Assembly: GCA_944372345.1 (NCBI GenBank) | Contig: CALVYT010000040.1 | Location: forward strand, 1 to 64,000 | Reading direction: 5' to 3' | Source: an uncultured Clostridia bacterium | GTDB lineage: Bacteria; Bacillota; Clostridia; Christensenellales; Pumilibacteraceae | DNA: 64,000 nt | Shown here: positions 29,894-38,481 of the stretch, piece after piece | Position numbering within the stretch: the stretch's first letter is position 1 | Layout of the letters: each line of letters begins with the position of its first letter | Notes under the pieces: model-generated | Told to the model about the DNA's origin: nothing | Seen by the model: only the letters and a program-made list of their open reading frames with translations | Database searches by the model: none | Translations under genes and position numbers: made by a program

Positions 29894-31762
29894 TCACTTG
29901 ATAAATTCGTTTACGAGTTTGACGAATTCGCCGGGGTTTTCCGGCTCGATGCCGACGGTGAGCATAGCCTCGGTATAGAGCAGTACGCAGAGCCTGCCGA
30001 ATCTCGTTTTGTCCGACTCGTCGAGGGACGCGAGCAGCGCGAACACGGGGTGGTCGGGATTGAGTTCGAGAACGTATTCGGCTTTGATCTTCTCGTTGCC
30101 GGGCACGGACGCGAGCACCTTTGCCATCTCAATGGAGAGCTCGCCCTTGGCGGACAGCCCGCTCGCGTAATCGCCGAGCAGGGAGGACAGGCGCACTTCG
30201 GCGACCTTGCCCGCAAGCGCGGTCTTAACGTCGTCGAGGAGCGTCCTGTGCTTTTCGGCTTTCTTTTCCGCCTCGCTCTTTTCCTCGTCGGTGGAGAGGT
30301 CGAACGAATCGGACGAAACGCTTTTGAGCTGCTTGTCGTCATACTTGCCGAGGATCTTGAACACGAATTCGTCGACGTTGTCGGTGAGCAGAAGCACGTC
30401 GTAGCCTTTGGCGCTGACGGCGGTCACCTGCGGCAGCGAGCCGAGCGACACGGCGTCGGAGCCGGACGCGTAATAAATATCCTTCTGATCCTCGGGCATG
30501 GCGGCAACGTACTCTTTGAGCGATACCGTCTTGCCCTTTGCCGTCTTATACAGCAGGAGGTCTTTGAGCTTGTCAAGATTGACGCCGAAGCCCTCGTATG
30601 CGCCGAATTTGAGCGTTATGCCGAAATTCGCAAAGAACTTCTCGTACTTCTCGCGGTCGTCCGCCATCCACTTGGCGAGTTCGGAGAGCAGCTTCTTTTC
30701 CAGCGCCTTCGCTATCTCGCGGAGCTGGCGGTCGTGCTGTAACATCTCGCGGGAAATGTTCAGAGACAGATCGGACGAATCGACGACGCCGCGCACGAAG
30801 CCCAGCCAGTCGGGCAGCAACTTTTCGCAGGAATCCATTATCAGCACGCCGCTCGAATACAGTTTCAGTCCGCGCTTGTACGCCTTGGTGTAGTAGTCGT
30901 AAGGCGGACGGGAGGGAATGAACAGCAGCGCGGTGAAACCGACCGCCCCCTCCATATTGGCGGTGATCACCTTCGCGGGCGCGTCGCCGTCGGCGAAATT
31001 GTCCGTATAGAAATCGTTGTACTCCTCGTCCTTGACTTCGCTTTTGCGCCGTTTCCAGATAGGCACCATCGAGTTCAGAGTTTCTTCCGCGGTCTCCGTT
31101 ACGGGCTTGCCGTCTTCCGTCTTTTTGTCCGTATACTTAACGACGTCCGTGATTATCGGATAGCGGATATAATCCGAATAATGCTTGACGAGCGAGCGTA
31201 TCGTGTACTCTTCGAGATACTGCGAATAGTTCTCGTCGCCGTCGGGTTTGAGTCTGAGAGTCACCGTCGTGCCGCACTCGCCGCGCTCCGCGTCGGTTAT
31301 CTCGTAACCGCTCGCGCCGCTGCTCGTCCACTTGTGCGCCGCCGTCTCGCCGTACTTGCGGCTGACCACCGTCACTTCGTCCGCGACCATAAAGCAGGCG
31401 TAGAATCCCACGCCGAACTGCCCGATCAGCTCCTCGGCGGCGGTCTTGTCCTCCGCCTTTTTCTTGAAGTCCAGCGTGCCGCTCTTAGCGATCGTGCCGA
31501 GGTTGCTTTCCAGCTCCTCCGCGCTCATGCCTATGCCGTTGTCCTCCACGGTCAGCGTGCGCGACTCGCGGTCGCGCTTTATCAGTATGCGGAAATCCCT
31601 GCGCGCGTTCTCGTCCGTCAGCGACAGAAAGTGCAGCTTGTCTATCGCGTCCGACGCATTGGAGATCAGCTCGCGCAGGAATATCTCCTTGTTCGTGTAA
31701 ATGGAATCGATCATCAGGTCGAGCAATCGTTTGCTCTCCGCCTTGAATTGTTTTTTAGCCAT
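29894..31762 (-). CDS. htpG: Molecular chaperone HtpG (Hsp90)
   Basis: 622 aa from the ATG at 31762, with AGGAGG 12 nt upstream. The longer frame adds nine unsupported residues. Cytosolic Hsp90 chaperone. The GHKL ATPase domain has LISNASDAIDK and VEDNGIGM, plus GQFGVGFYACFMVAD. Middle domain GVVDSSDLSLNISREMLQ with the catalytic-loop Arg. The C-terminal dimerisation domain is present. Full length and monocistronic. Convergent with the GH3 gene and divergent from the phage-like cluster. Confidence 0.95.
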   Translation of the reverse strand: MAKKQFKAESKRLLDLMIDSIYTNKEIFLRELISNASDAIDKLHFLSLTDENARRDFRILIKRDRESRTLTVEDNGIGMSAEELESNLGTIAKSGTLDFKKKAEDKTAAEELIGQFGVGFYACFMVADEVTVVSRKYGETAAHKWTSSGASGYEITDAERGECGTTVTLRLKPDGDENYSQYLEEYTIRSLVKHYSDYIRYPIITDVVKYTDKKTEDGKPVTETAEETLNSMVPIWKRRKSEVKDEEYNDFYTDNFADGDAPAKVITANMEGAVGFTALLFIPSRPPYDYYTKAYKRGLKLYSSGVLIMDSCEKLLPDWLGFVRGVVDSSDLSLNISREMLQHDRQLREIAKALEKKLLSELAKWMADDREKYEKFFANFGITLKFGAYEGFGVNLDKLKDLLLYKTAKGKTVSLKEYVAAMPEDQKDIYYASGSDAVSLGSLPQVTAVSAKGYDVLLLTDNVDEFVFKILGKYDDKQLKSVSSDSFDLSTDEEKSEAEKKAEKHRTLLDDVKTALAGKVAEVRLSSLLGDYASGLSAKGELSIEMAKVLASVPGNEKIKAEYVLELNPDHPVFALLASLDESDKTRFGRLCVLLYTEAMLTVGIEPENPGEFVKLVNEFIK

Positions 31763-31881
31763 ATCGTTTATTCGCCTCCTGTCATTCAACCGTATTTTAC
31801 ATCAATCCCCGCCGTTTGTCAACCGTTACCGCGAGCCGCCGCATCCGTGAAAAAATTTTTCAAAAACCTTGTAAAATTTTT

Positions 31882-31911
31882 CTAATGTGGACACACATAT
31901 GTCCGCATTAG
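31882..31911. promoter_or_regulatory. Operator-like palindrome upstream of the HTH regulator
   Basis: Twelve-bp arms CTAATGTGGACA (31882-31893) and TGTCCGCATTAG (31900-31911) pair with one mismatch around CACATA. There is no T-run, so it is not a terminator. It sits between htpG and the first gene of the phage-like cluster, 66 nt before that gene's start, where a repressor or activator dimer would bind. I could not find a convincing -35/-10 pair around it. Confidence 0.55.
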
Positions 31912-31976
31912 TGTGTTATCATAGCCTTGATTGAGAACATATGTTCCAAAAACACACGGCAGAGGGGGTGTTTGAA

Positions 31977-32459
31977 ATGGAAAGACTTGCCGAAGTTGCG
32001 GCAAAACTGCGTCCGGGGCTGGAACGTCTGGAACGCAAGGCGGACAGGCTGCTGGACAGAGCGGCGACGGACGCCTTTTCGGGAACGGAAAAAGCGATAG
32101 CGCGTATGCTCGCCGCGGTGGAGCGCAAGCGTTCGATCGCGGCTATCGCCGCGCTTTACGACGACCTGACGTCGTTGATGACCGCGGGGGAGAGGGCGGT
32201 CTACGACGGCAGGGCGGCGGGAAGGACGGACGACGAGATGGCGGCGGAGCTGAACGTCAGCCGTTCGACGGTGCGCAACTATTATGCGCGCGCCGCGGAG
32301 AAGTGCGGCTGGATGCTGACTGCCATGAGGAAGTCGGGGCGCGATATGAGCGCGCTCGAAGTATTTTGCAAGCTGCCGCGGGTCAGCGCCCGCCGCCCGT
32401 CTTTTTCGACGAGAGAAGAAAGACGAGCAGGAACGCGGGCACGGCGAGCGCCGTTATGA
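31977..32459 (+). CDS. HTH regulator of the sigma-70 region 4/LuxR type
   Basis: 160 aa from ATG 31977, preceded by AGAGGGGG. Alpha-helical N-terminus (about 1-60), then a helix-turn-helix at about 62-105 with TDDEMAAELNVSRSTVRNYY. This resembles sigma region 4 or LuxR HTH domains, as used by phage late-gene regulators. The C-terminus is basic. Its last 77 nt overlap the 3' end of the minus-strand gene, so the basic tail could be a by-product of that overlap. With the palindrome at 31882-31911 it is the best candidate for control of the cluster. It could instead supply the DNA-recognition part of a small terminase. Confidence 0.6.
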   Translation: MERLAEVAAKLRPGLERLERKADRLLDRAATDAFSGTEKAIARMLAAVERKRSIAAIAALYDDLTSLMTAGERAVYDGRAAGRTDDEMAAELNVSRSTVRNYYARAAEKCGWMLTAMRKSGRDMSALEVFCKLPRVSARRPSFSTREERRAGTRARRAPL

Positions 32460-33042
32460 GCACTGCCTGAACGACCGCGCCCGGCGAGGACGCGCCGCTT
32501 TCGGGCGTTTGCGTTTCATCGTCCGGAGCGGGAGAGGGATCCGACGGAGCGACGGCGGACACGTCGTTTTCGGGCGGGTAGACGGCGTCGGCGGACTCGG
32601 CGGAGAGGTAGCCGCGGCGGTACGGACCGCTGCCGACGCGCACATAATACGCGTCTGCGCCTACCGCGTCGCCGTAGAGGAAGATCTCGTCCGCGGCGGT
32701 GACTTCGCCGACGACGTTGGTCAGTCCGGCGTCCGAATACAGCCATGCGGACGAAACGGACTTTTTCAGCGTCGCGCCGCCCGACGTCGGGTATTTGTTC
32801 GCGGGCTCGTAACCCGCGGCAGGCATTCCGCTGCGTACATAACCCGTCAGGTCGAGAAAGGAAACGCGGTCGAACTCTTCGCCGCGTTCCTCGACGGCGA
32901 GGAAATACGTTTCGGGCAGCATGAAAAGGGCGGTGTACGCGGAACCGTCGAACACATAGAAGGGCGTCGGCTCGGAAACGGGCAGCCATTCCGGCTGCGG
33001 GAGCGCGAGCGCGAGGATAGCGATCGTCAGCGCGAGTTTCAT
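32383..33042 (-). CDS. Envelope protein with SH3-like domain, bounded by two membrane segments
   Basis: 219 aa from ATG 33042. Residues 1-15 form a hydrophobic signal or anchor. The middle has a roughly 65-residue SH3-like region (around VSSAWLYSDAGLTNVVGEV to YYVRVGSGPYRRGYL). An acidic/Pro/Ser linker leads to a C-terminal TM (about 190-212) and a short positively charged tail. The topology suggests an outside domain held by the C-terminal helix. It is not a typical phage protein and is the only gene on the opposite strand within the cluster, between the HTH gene and the terminase. It may be a host or moron gene. Confidence 0.55.
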   Translation of the reverse strand: MKLALTIAILALALPQPEWLPVSEPTPFYVFDGSAYTALFMLPETYFLAVEERGEEFDRVSFLDLTGYVRSGMPAAGYEPANKYPTSGGATLKKSVSSAWLYSDAGLTNVVGEVTAADEIFLYGDAVGADAYYVRVGSGPYRRGYLSAESADAVYPPENDVSAVAPSDPSPAPDDETQTPESGASSPGAVVQAVLITALAVPAFLLVFLLSSKKTGGGR

Positions 33043-33096
33043 CCCGGATATGATAGCACGCCGCGGGAGCAATAATTTGACCGAAAGGACGGACGA

Positions 33097-34533
33097 ATGA
33101 CGGATAATGACGAAAAGCGGCTGCTCGGCAGTCTGATAAAAGTGGAGCGCAAGCTGGAAGCGGCGCGGGCGGACAACAGGCTCGCGCACTACAACGAACC
33201 GCCGCTCGTGCATAAGAAGCAGCTCGAATTTCACAGGTGCGCCAAGCGCAACCGCTGGGTGTTCGGCGGCAACCGCAGCGGCAAGACGGAGTGCGGCGCG
33301 GCGGAGGTGGCGTGGCGGGCGAGGGGCATACACCCGTACCGCGAGAACAAGCGCACGGAGGGGTGGGTGGTAAGCCTGACGAGGGAGGTCCAGCGCGACG
33401 TGGCGCAGCGCAAAGTGCTGTCGTACCTGAAAAAGGAATGGATAGAGGACGTCGTGATGATCTCGGGGCGGGCGTCCGCGCCCGAGGGCGGGATCATAGA
33501 CTACCTGACGGTGCGCAACGTGTTCGGCACGCTGTCGCGCATAGGCTTCAAGTCGTGCGAGAGCGGCAGGGAGAAGTTCCAGGGCACGGCTCTCGACTAC
33601 GTCTGGTTCGACGAGGAGCCGCCCGAGGACGTTTACGACGAATGCCGCATGCGCCTCGCCGACAGGCGTGGAGAGATGTTCGGCACGATGACGCCGCTCA
33701 AAGGTCTGACGTTCGTCTACGACCGCATCTATATGTCCTCCGATCCCGACGTGTGGCACGTCTTTATGGAGTGGGCGGACAACCCCTATCTCGACCCCGG
33801 GGAGATAGATTCGCTGTCCGCTTCGCTCCCCGCGGACGTGCTCGAAAGCAGACGGTACGGCAGGTTTTTGCGGCGCAGCGGGCTGGTGTACCCCGAGTTC
33901 GACGAGTCCGTCCACGTCATAGACCCGTTCCCCGTGCCGCGCGAATGGCAGGATACGCTGTCCATCGACCCCGGACTGCGCAACCCTCTGTCCTGCCATT
34001 GGTACGCCGTGGACGGCGACGGGCGGGTGTACGTCGTCGCGGAGCACTACGCGGCGGAAAAGGACGTCGACTGGCACGCGGCGAGGATACGGGAGAAGTG
34101 CGCCGCGCTCGGGTGGAAGTGCGACTCGTCGGGGCGGTATCGCGCGCTCATCGATTCCGCGGCGGACCAGCGCACTCTCGGCGGCATGCGCAGCGTGTCG
34201 GCGCTGCTCGCGGACCGCGGCATAATCGTAAACACCAAGGTGAACAAGGAGCTGTTCGGCGGGATCAACACCGTCAAGAGTTACTTGAAAGGCGATCCGC
34301 CGCGGCTGTACGTCTTCCGCAACTGCGTCAATATGATACGCGAGCTCAAAACTTATGCGTGGGGAGATGACGACGCGCCCGTAAAGCGCGACGATCACTG
34401 CCTCGACGAACTGCGGTATTATCTGATGACGCAGCCGGAAGGCAAGCGCGCGCCCGAGGTTCTGTCCGAAGTGCGGCGGGACAAGGACAGGCTGGCGGCG
34501 GCTCTGGCGCGGAGGCGGTATGGACGGCGGTAA
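33097..34533 (+). CDS. terL: Phage terminase large subunit
   Basis: 478 aa. Packaging motor ATPase plus headful nuclease. Walker A GGNRSGKT is at 57-64 and Walker B VWFDEE at 169-174. The RNase H-like nuclease has acidic residues D291 (SIDPG), D353 (LIDSAAD) and D437 (HCLDELRYYL), all in place, so both activities look intact. ATG 33097 is preceded by AAGGAC. The last 14 nt overlap the next gene. Followed by portal and coat genes in standard phage order. Confidence 0.9.
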   Translation: MTDNDEKRLLGSLIKVERKLEAARADNRLAHYNEPPLVHKKQLEFHRCAKRNRWVFGGNRSGKTECGAAEVAWRARGIHPYRENKRTEGWVVSLTREVQRDVAQRKVLSYLKKEWIEDVVMISGRASAPEGGIIDYLTVRNVFGTLSRIGFKSCESGREKFQGTALDYVWFDEEPPEDVYDECRMRLADRRGEMFGTMTPLKGLTFVYDRIYMSSDPDVWHVFMEWADNPYLDPGEIDSLSASLPADVLESRRYGRFLRRSGLVYPEFDESVHVIDPFPVPREWQDTLSIDPGLRNPLSCHWYAVDGDGRVYVVAEHYAAEKDVDWHAARIREKCAALGWKCDSSGRYRALIDSAADQRTLGGMRSVSALLADRGIIVNTKVNKELFGGINTVKSYLKGDPPRLYVFRNCVNMIRELKTYAWGDDDAPVKRDDHCLDELRYYLMTQPEGKRAPEVLSEVRRDKDRLAAALARRRYGRR

Positions 34534-34804
34534 CGCGGACGAGCTTTACGCCGCGCTGCGCAAGAAGGCACTCGGCTTTACGGCGGGCGAAACGACGACG
34601 GAATACGACGCGGACGGGGCGGTCGTGCGCCGCAAAGTATCCGTCAAGGACGTCCCGCCCGACCTGACCGCGCTGAAAATGCTGCTGGAATCGCGGGAGG
34701 AGCATGAGCCGGACGAAGAGGAGCTTATGGCGGAGCGGGAGCGCGTTCTCAGACTTCTCGGAGAATATTACGCAAAGAGCGGAGGTAACGATGGAGATCG
34801 TTGA
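34520..34804 (+). CDS. Small protein resembling the C-terminal part of terminase small subunits
   Basis: 94 aa, ATG 34520 with GGAGG 6 nt before, starting inside the terL stop (14-nt overlap). The segment ELYAALRKKALGF, a charged beta strand pair, then VPPDLTALKMLL, resembles the tail region of small terminase subunits in Clostridia phages, where a PPD-x-TA motif follows an ALG motif. The usual N-terminal HTH is absent and the position after terL is reversed. Helical, acidic C-terminus. The assignment is tentative. Confidence 0.5.
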   Translation: MDGGNADELYAALRKKALGFTAGETTTEYDADGAVVRRKVSVKDVPPDLTALKMLLESREEHEPDEEELMAERERVLRLLGEYYAKSGGNDGDR

Positions 34805-34976
34805 ATGCAGATACAGGATGAAATGCGAGCTGGGCGCGTGCGGCAACCGCGCGGCTTACAGCGTGCGGTTCGCGCGGACGGGCAGGCGCAGCGACCTGAA
34901 CGTGTGCGCGGACTGCTTGAAAGAACTCGCGCGGCTGGCGGCGGAGCGCACGGAGGCGGACGGTGACGGCGGCTGA
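34791..34976 (+). CDS. Small zinc-ribbon-like protein
   Basis: 61 aa from ATG 34791 with GGAGG upstream, overlapping the previous gene by 14 nt. Cysteines at about 6, 12, 17 and a CADC pair near 43-46 could bind one Zn ion: M-K-C-E-L-G-A-C-G then V-C-A-D-C. The rest is basic and helical. The frame extends upstream, but only this start has an SD. No family recognised. Confidence 0.6.
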   Translation: MEIVECRYRMKCELGACGNRAAYSVRFARTGRRSDLNVCADCLKELARLAAERTEADGDGG

Positions 34977-36801
34977 AACGAAAGCGGAAAGCGAAAGACT
35001 GACGGCGCTCGAAGTGCGCGCCGACTTCGACAGGCGCAGGGAGCAGCGGCGCGCGACGGAAGCGCAGTGGGTGCTGAATACCTGCTTCATTGCGGGGCGG
35101 CAGTACGCGGAGATCACTCCCGTGTTCGGGGTGGAGGACTCCGCGCCCGACGGCGAGTGGGAGGAGCGGCGGGTGTATAACCACGTCGCGCCCGTATACG
35201 AAACGCGGCTCGCCAAGCTCGCGGGAGTGCGCCCCGTGATGAGCGTGCGCCCCGCTTCGGGATCGGACGAGGATCTGAAAACGGCGGACGCGTCGTCCAA
35301 GATACTTGCCGCCGTTTCCGCGCGGCTGGAAACGGAAAACGTCGTTTCGCGCGCGACGGCGTGGAGCGAACTGACGGGCACGGCGTTCTATAAGGTGTTC
35401 TGGGACAAAGCCGCCGACGACGTATGCGTGGAGGCGGTGCCGCCCTACGAGGTCTATCCCGACAACCTCTGCGCGGAAACGACGGCGGATTTGCGCTCGC
35501 TGATATACGCCCGCGCCCTGCCCGTCGGGGAGATAGAGGACGCTTACGGCACGGCGGTGAAAGAGGAGGATCTGGAATTCGCCCTGCCCGAACGCTCGTC
35601 TTCGCGCCTGCTGTCCGATATGCGCAGGGTGCGCCCCGGCGGCTGCGCGCTCGTCATAGAGCGTTACGAGCTGCCGAGCAAAGCCAAGCCGGAGGGCGAA
35701 CTGCTGATAGTGTGCGGCGACAGGCTGCTGCACTCGGGTCCGCTGCCGTATCTCAACGGCACGGACGGCGGCAGGACGTTCCCCTTCGTCAAGCAGGACG
35801 CGCTGCCCGCGGCGGGCTGCTTTTTCGGACCGAGCATGGTGGAGCGGGCGATCCCTCTTCAACGTGCTTACAATGCAGTCAAAAACCGCAAACACGAGTT
35901 CATCAACCGTCTGTGCGGCGGCGTCATCGCGGTGGAGGACGGCTCCGTGGATACCGACGAGCTGGCGTCCGAGGGACTGCGCCCGGGCGGCGTGGTCGTA
36001 TACCGTCAGGGCAGCCGCCCGCCGCAGATGCTCGAACAAGGCAGCGTGCCGTCCGCGCTCGCGGCGGAGGAGAGCAGACTGGAAGAGGAGTTCAACGTCA
36101 TAACGGGCGTCAGCGACATTATGCGTTCGTCCGCCGTTCCGTCGCAGGCGGGCAGCGGCACGGCGATACAGCTGCTCATCGAACAGGACGACAGCCGGCT
36201 CGCGATAACGAGCGACCTCATCCGCGCGGCGGTCAGAGAGGTGTCGCGCATGGTGCTGCGGCTGTATAAGCAGTTCGCCTCGGGCGAGCGGCTGACGCGC
36301 TGCGTCGGAGAGGACGGCAGCGTTGAGCTGTTGAAGTGGAGAGGCTCTGACATAGGCGAGTGCGACGTCGTGTGCGATACCGTCGCCGAGTCCGCGCTCA
36401 GCCGCACGGGCAGGCAGTCGCGCCTGCTCGAACTGCTCTCGCTCGGACTGCTGGGCGGGGAGGACGGCAAGCTGGATACGGCGACCCGCCATAAACTGCT
36501 CGACGCGTTCGGCTACGGCAGCTGGGAAACGGCGGAAGAGCTGCGCTCGCTGCACGAACGGCGCGCGGACGAGGAGAACCTGAAAGCGGGAAAGGGCGGT
36601 TCGCCGGAAGCGGAGGAGATAGACGACCACGACGTGCATATACGCTCGCATACGCGCTATATGCTGTCCGACGATTTCGCCGAAGCGGCGAAGCGGCACG
36701 GGAGGCTCAAAGAGGATATGCTCGCGCATATCCGCAGACACAGGGAAATGAAAGCGCTCTCGGCGCGCGCGGAGGTCGGAAATGCGCAGACGCAGAACTG
36801 A
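34963..36801 (+). CDS. Phage portal protein, P22 type
   Basis: 612 aa from a GTG start (34963) with GGAGG upstream, overlapping the previous gene by 14 nt. Dodecameric ring through which DNA enters the head. The opening helix ALEVRADFDRRREQ, the aromatic patch NTCFIAGRQYAEITPVF, RRVYNHVAPVYETRLAKL, and YEVYPDNLCAE are features of the P22-like portal family. The middle and C-terminal regions are helical (QAGSGTAIQLLIEQDDSRL). P22 portal is about 725 aa, so this one lacks part of the long C-terminal barrel. Confidence 0.8.
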   Translation: MTAAETKAESERLTALEVRADFDRRREQRRATEAQWVLNTCFIAGRQYAEITPVFGVEDSAPDGEWEERRVYNHVAPVYETRLAKLAGVRPVMSVRPASGSDEDLKTADASSKILAAVSARLETENVVSRATAWSELTGTAFYKVFWDKAADDVCVEAVPPYEVYPDNLCAETTADLRSLIYARALPVGEIEDAYGTAVKEEDLEFALPERSSSRLLSDMRRVRPGGCALVIERYELPSKAKPEGELLIVCGDRLLHSGPLPYLNGTDGGRTFPFVKQDALPAAGCFFGPSMVERAIPLQRAYNAVKNRKHEFINRLCGGVIAVEDGSVDTDELASEGLRPGGVVVYRQGSRPPQMLEQGSVPSALAAEESRLEEEFNVITGVSDIMRSSAVPSQAGSGTAIQLLIEQDDSRLAITSDLIRAAVREVSRMVLRLYKQFASGERLTRCVGEDGSVELLKWRGSDIGECDVVCDTVAESALSRTGRQSRLLELLSLGLLGGEDGKLDTATRHKLLDAFGYGSWETAEELRSLHERRADEENLKAGKGGSPEAEEIDDHDVHIRSHTRYMLSDDFAEAAKRHGRLKEDMLAHIRRHREMKALSARAEVGNAQTQN

Positions 36802-37015
36802 CAGGCTTGCTCTGAAAAAGAAAGTGGACGAACTGGAAAGAGAAAACGAAACGCTGCGCTTATGCGTCGGCGGAAAAAACGGGCGGGAAGCGAACGCGGA
36901 CGAAGCGGCGGACGCGCCCGTACTGCTTCGCGGCGGCTATCCGGTGCTTGCCGCGCCGTTTACGGCAAAGAGCCTCGACGAGGCGAAAAGGATAATAATT
37001 TCGGGCGACCGATAA
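36782..37015 (+). CDS. Short coiled-coil protein at the scaffold position
   Basis: 77 aa, overlapping the portal gene by 20 nt. A basic N-terminus is followed by a heptad segment (LKKKVDELERENETL), then a flexible acidic part and a C-terminal helix. In P22-like phages the scaffolding protein lies between portal and coat. This protein is far shorter than a true scaffold, so the role is only suggested by position and coiled coil. Confidence 0.5.
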   Translation: MRRRRTDRLALKKKVDELERENETLRLCVGGKNGREANADEAADAPVLLRGGYPVLAAPFTAKSLDEAKRIIISGDR

Positions 37016-37033
37016 ACACAAGGAGAATGACAA

Positions 37034-38200
37034 ATGGTAACCATCAATTCGGCGGAAAACGCACTTAAAAGCGTATACCTCGGCACGGTCACGGAACTGC
37101 TCAACACGAGAGTCAACCCTCTGCTGACGAAGATCGAACAGACGTCGGCGGACGTGTGGGGCAAGGAAGTCAGAAAGGCGGTGTCTCTCGGCATCAACGG
37201 CGGCATAGGCGCGGGCGACGAGGACGGCGCGCTTCCCAAGGCGCACGGCAACAACTATCTGCAGTTCGTGTCCTCTCTCAAAAACCTGTTCGGGCAGATA
37301 GAGATCTCCGACAAGGCTATAAGGGCGAGCGCGAACGACAAGGGCGCGTTCACCGACCTTCTCAACGCCGAGCTGGACGGACTGCTCAAAGCGAGCAAGT
37401 TCAACCTCGGCAGAATGCTCTACGGCGACGGCACGGGCAAGCTCGCGGAGATATACGACGTGGAGAGCGGCTCGAACGAAGTGGAGGTGACGGATACCCG
37501 CAACTTCGTGCCGGGTCTTGCCGTCGACATATACAACGGCGCGTCCGCGATAGGCACCGACATCATAGTCGAGTCGGTGGACTACGAGAACGATACGATC
37601 ACGCTGTCCTCCGTGCCGTCGTCCGCGGCGACGGGCAACGGCATATACGTCCAGGGCAGCCGCGACAAGGAGATAACCGGGCTTGCCGCCATATTCGATA
37701 CGACCAAAACGCTGTACGGCGTGGACCGTTCGACGTCCCCGCTGCTCAAACCGTACTCCAAAGGGACGGTGGGCGCGATAGACGAAACGACGATACAGGA
37801 GGCGATAGACTTCCTCGAAACGCGCGCCGGCTCGACGATCGACTTCATCGCGGTGGACGACGTGACCAAGTACGCGTATATGGACTATATGTCGCAGTAT
37901 AAGCGCAATATCGACGTGATGAACCTCGAAGGCGGCTTCCGCACGATGTCGTTCAACGGCATACCGCTCGTCTACGACAGATTCGTCCCGAAGGGCACGA
38001 TGTATCTGCTCGACACGAGCGTGTTCCACCTGCACCGCCTCTGCGACTGGCGTTTCCTCGAAACGGAGAACGGCAACGTGCTGCGCCAGAATCAGGGCTA
38101 TCCGACGTATACGGCGACGCTTGTCAAGTACTGCGAGCTGATGTGCGACCGTCCCAACGGTCAGGGCAGGTTGTCGGGCATAACCGCGTCCACCACCTGA
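37034..38200 (+). CDS. Phage major capsid (coat) protein
   Basis: 388 aa, ATG 37034 after AAGGAGAATG. Follows terminase and portal as in tailed phages. It shows an HK97-fold style pattern. The N-terminal helix is followed by a central domain with an inserted beta-rich part (about 140-215, many Asp/Ser/Gly). A long helix TTIQEAIDFLETRAG and the C-terminal strand block SFNGIPLVYDRFVPKGTMYLLDTSVF are typical of coat proteins. Close to P22 coat in length (430 aa). The most highly expressed-looking codon pattern and SD in the cluster. Confidence 0.8.
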   Translation: MVTINSAENALKSVYLGTVTELLNTRVNPLLTKIEQTSADVWGKEVRKAVSLGINGGIGAGDEDGALPKAHGNNYLQFVSSLKNLFGQIEISDKAIRASANDKGAFTDLLNAELDGLLKASKFNLGRMLYGDGTGKLAEIYDVESGSNEVEVTDTRNFVPGLAVDIYNGASAIGTDIIVESVDYENDTITLSSVPSSAATGNGIYVQGSRDKEITGLAAIFDTTKTLYGVDRSTSPLLKPYSKGTVGAIDETTIQEAIDFLETRAGSTIDFIAVDDVTKYAYMDYMSQYKRNIDVMNLEGGFRTMSFNGIPLVYDRFVPKGTMYLLDTSVFHLHRLCDWRFLETENGNVLRQNQGYPTYTATLVKYCELMCDRPNGQGRLSGITASTT

Positions 38201-38202
38201 CG

Positions 38203-38481
38203 ATGCGGGTGCGGATAACCGACGACGTGTATTTCATATCGTCGCGGCTGAAAGAGATAGACGAAACGTATTACGTCGTCTACGATACGGACAGGCGCAG
38301 ATACGAAGTGCGCAGCGACGGGCAGAGGGGCGACTCCCTCTGCTTCGTCGTTCCGTACCCTGCGCTGGACGCGCGCACCGTCGAGTACGCCCGCCGCACG
38401 CGCAATCCGTTCTTCGGAAAGGCGGCGGGGAGCTGGCGGCGCAGCCCGTCCGTGCGGGCGGCGGTAAAGGAGGGCATATGA
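38203..38481 (+). CDS. Small head-associated protein of unknown function
   Basis: 92 aa from ATG 38203, 2 nt after the coat stop. Beta-strand-rich N-terminus (VYFISSRLKEIDETYYVVYDT) and a basic C-terminus. It lies between coat and connector genes, where decoration or minor head proteins are often encoded. No motif identifies it. Confidence 0.55.
   Translation: MRVRITDDVYFISSRLKEIDETYYVVYDTDRRRYEVRSDGQRGDSLCFVVPYPALDARTVEYARRTRNPFFGKAAGSWRRSPSVRAAVKEGI

Noticed and set aside
31861..31921. Promoter for the HTH gene (TTGTAA or TATCAT boxes)
   Set aside because: No pair of boxes with an acceptable 16-18 bp spacer could be found. Only the palindrome is reported.
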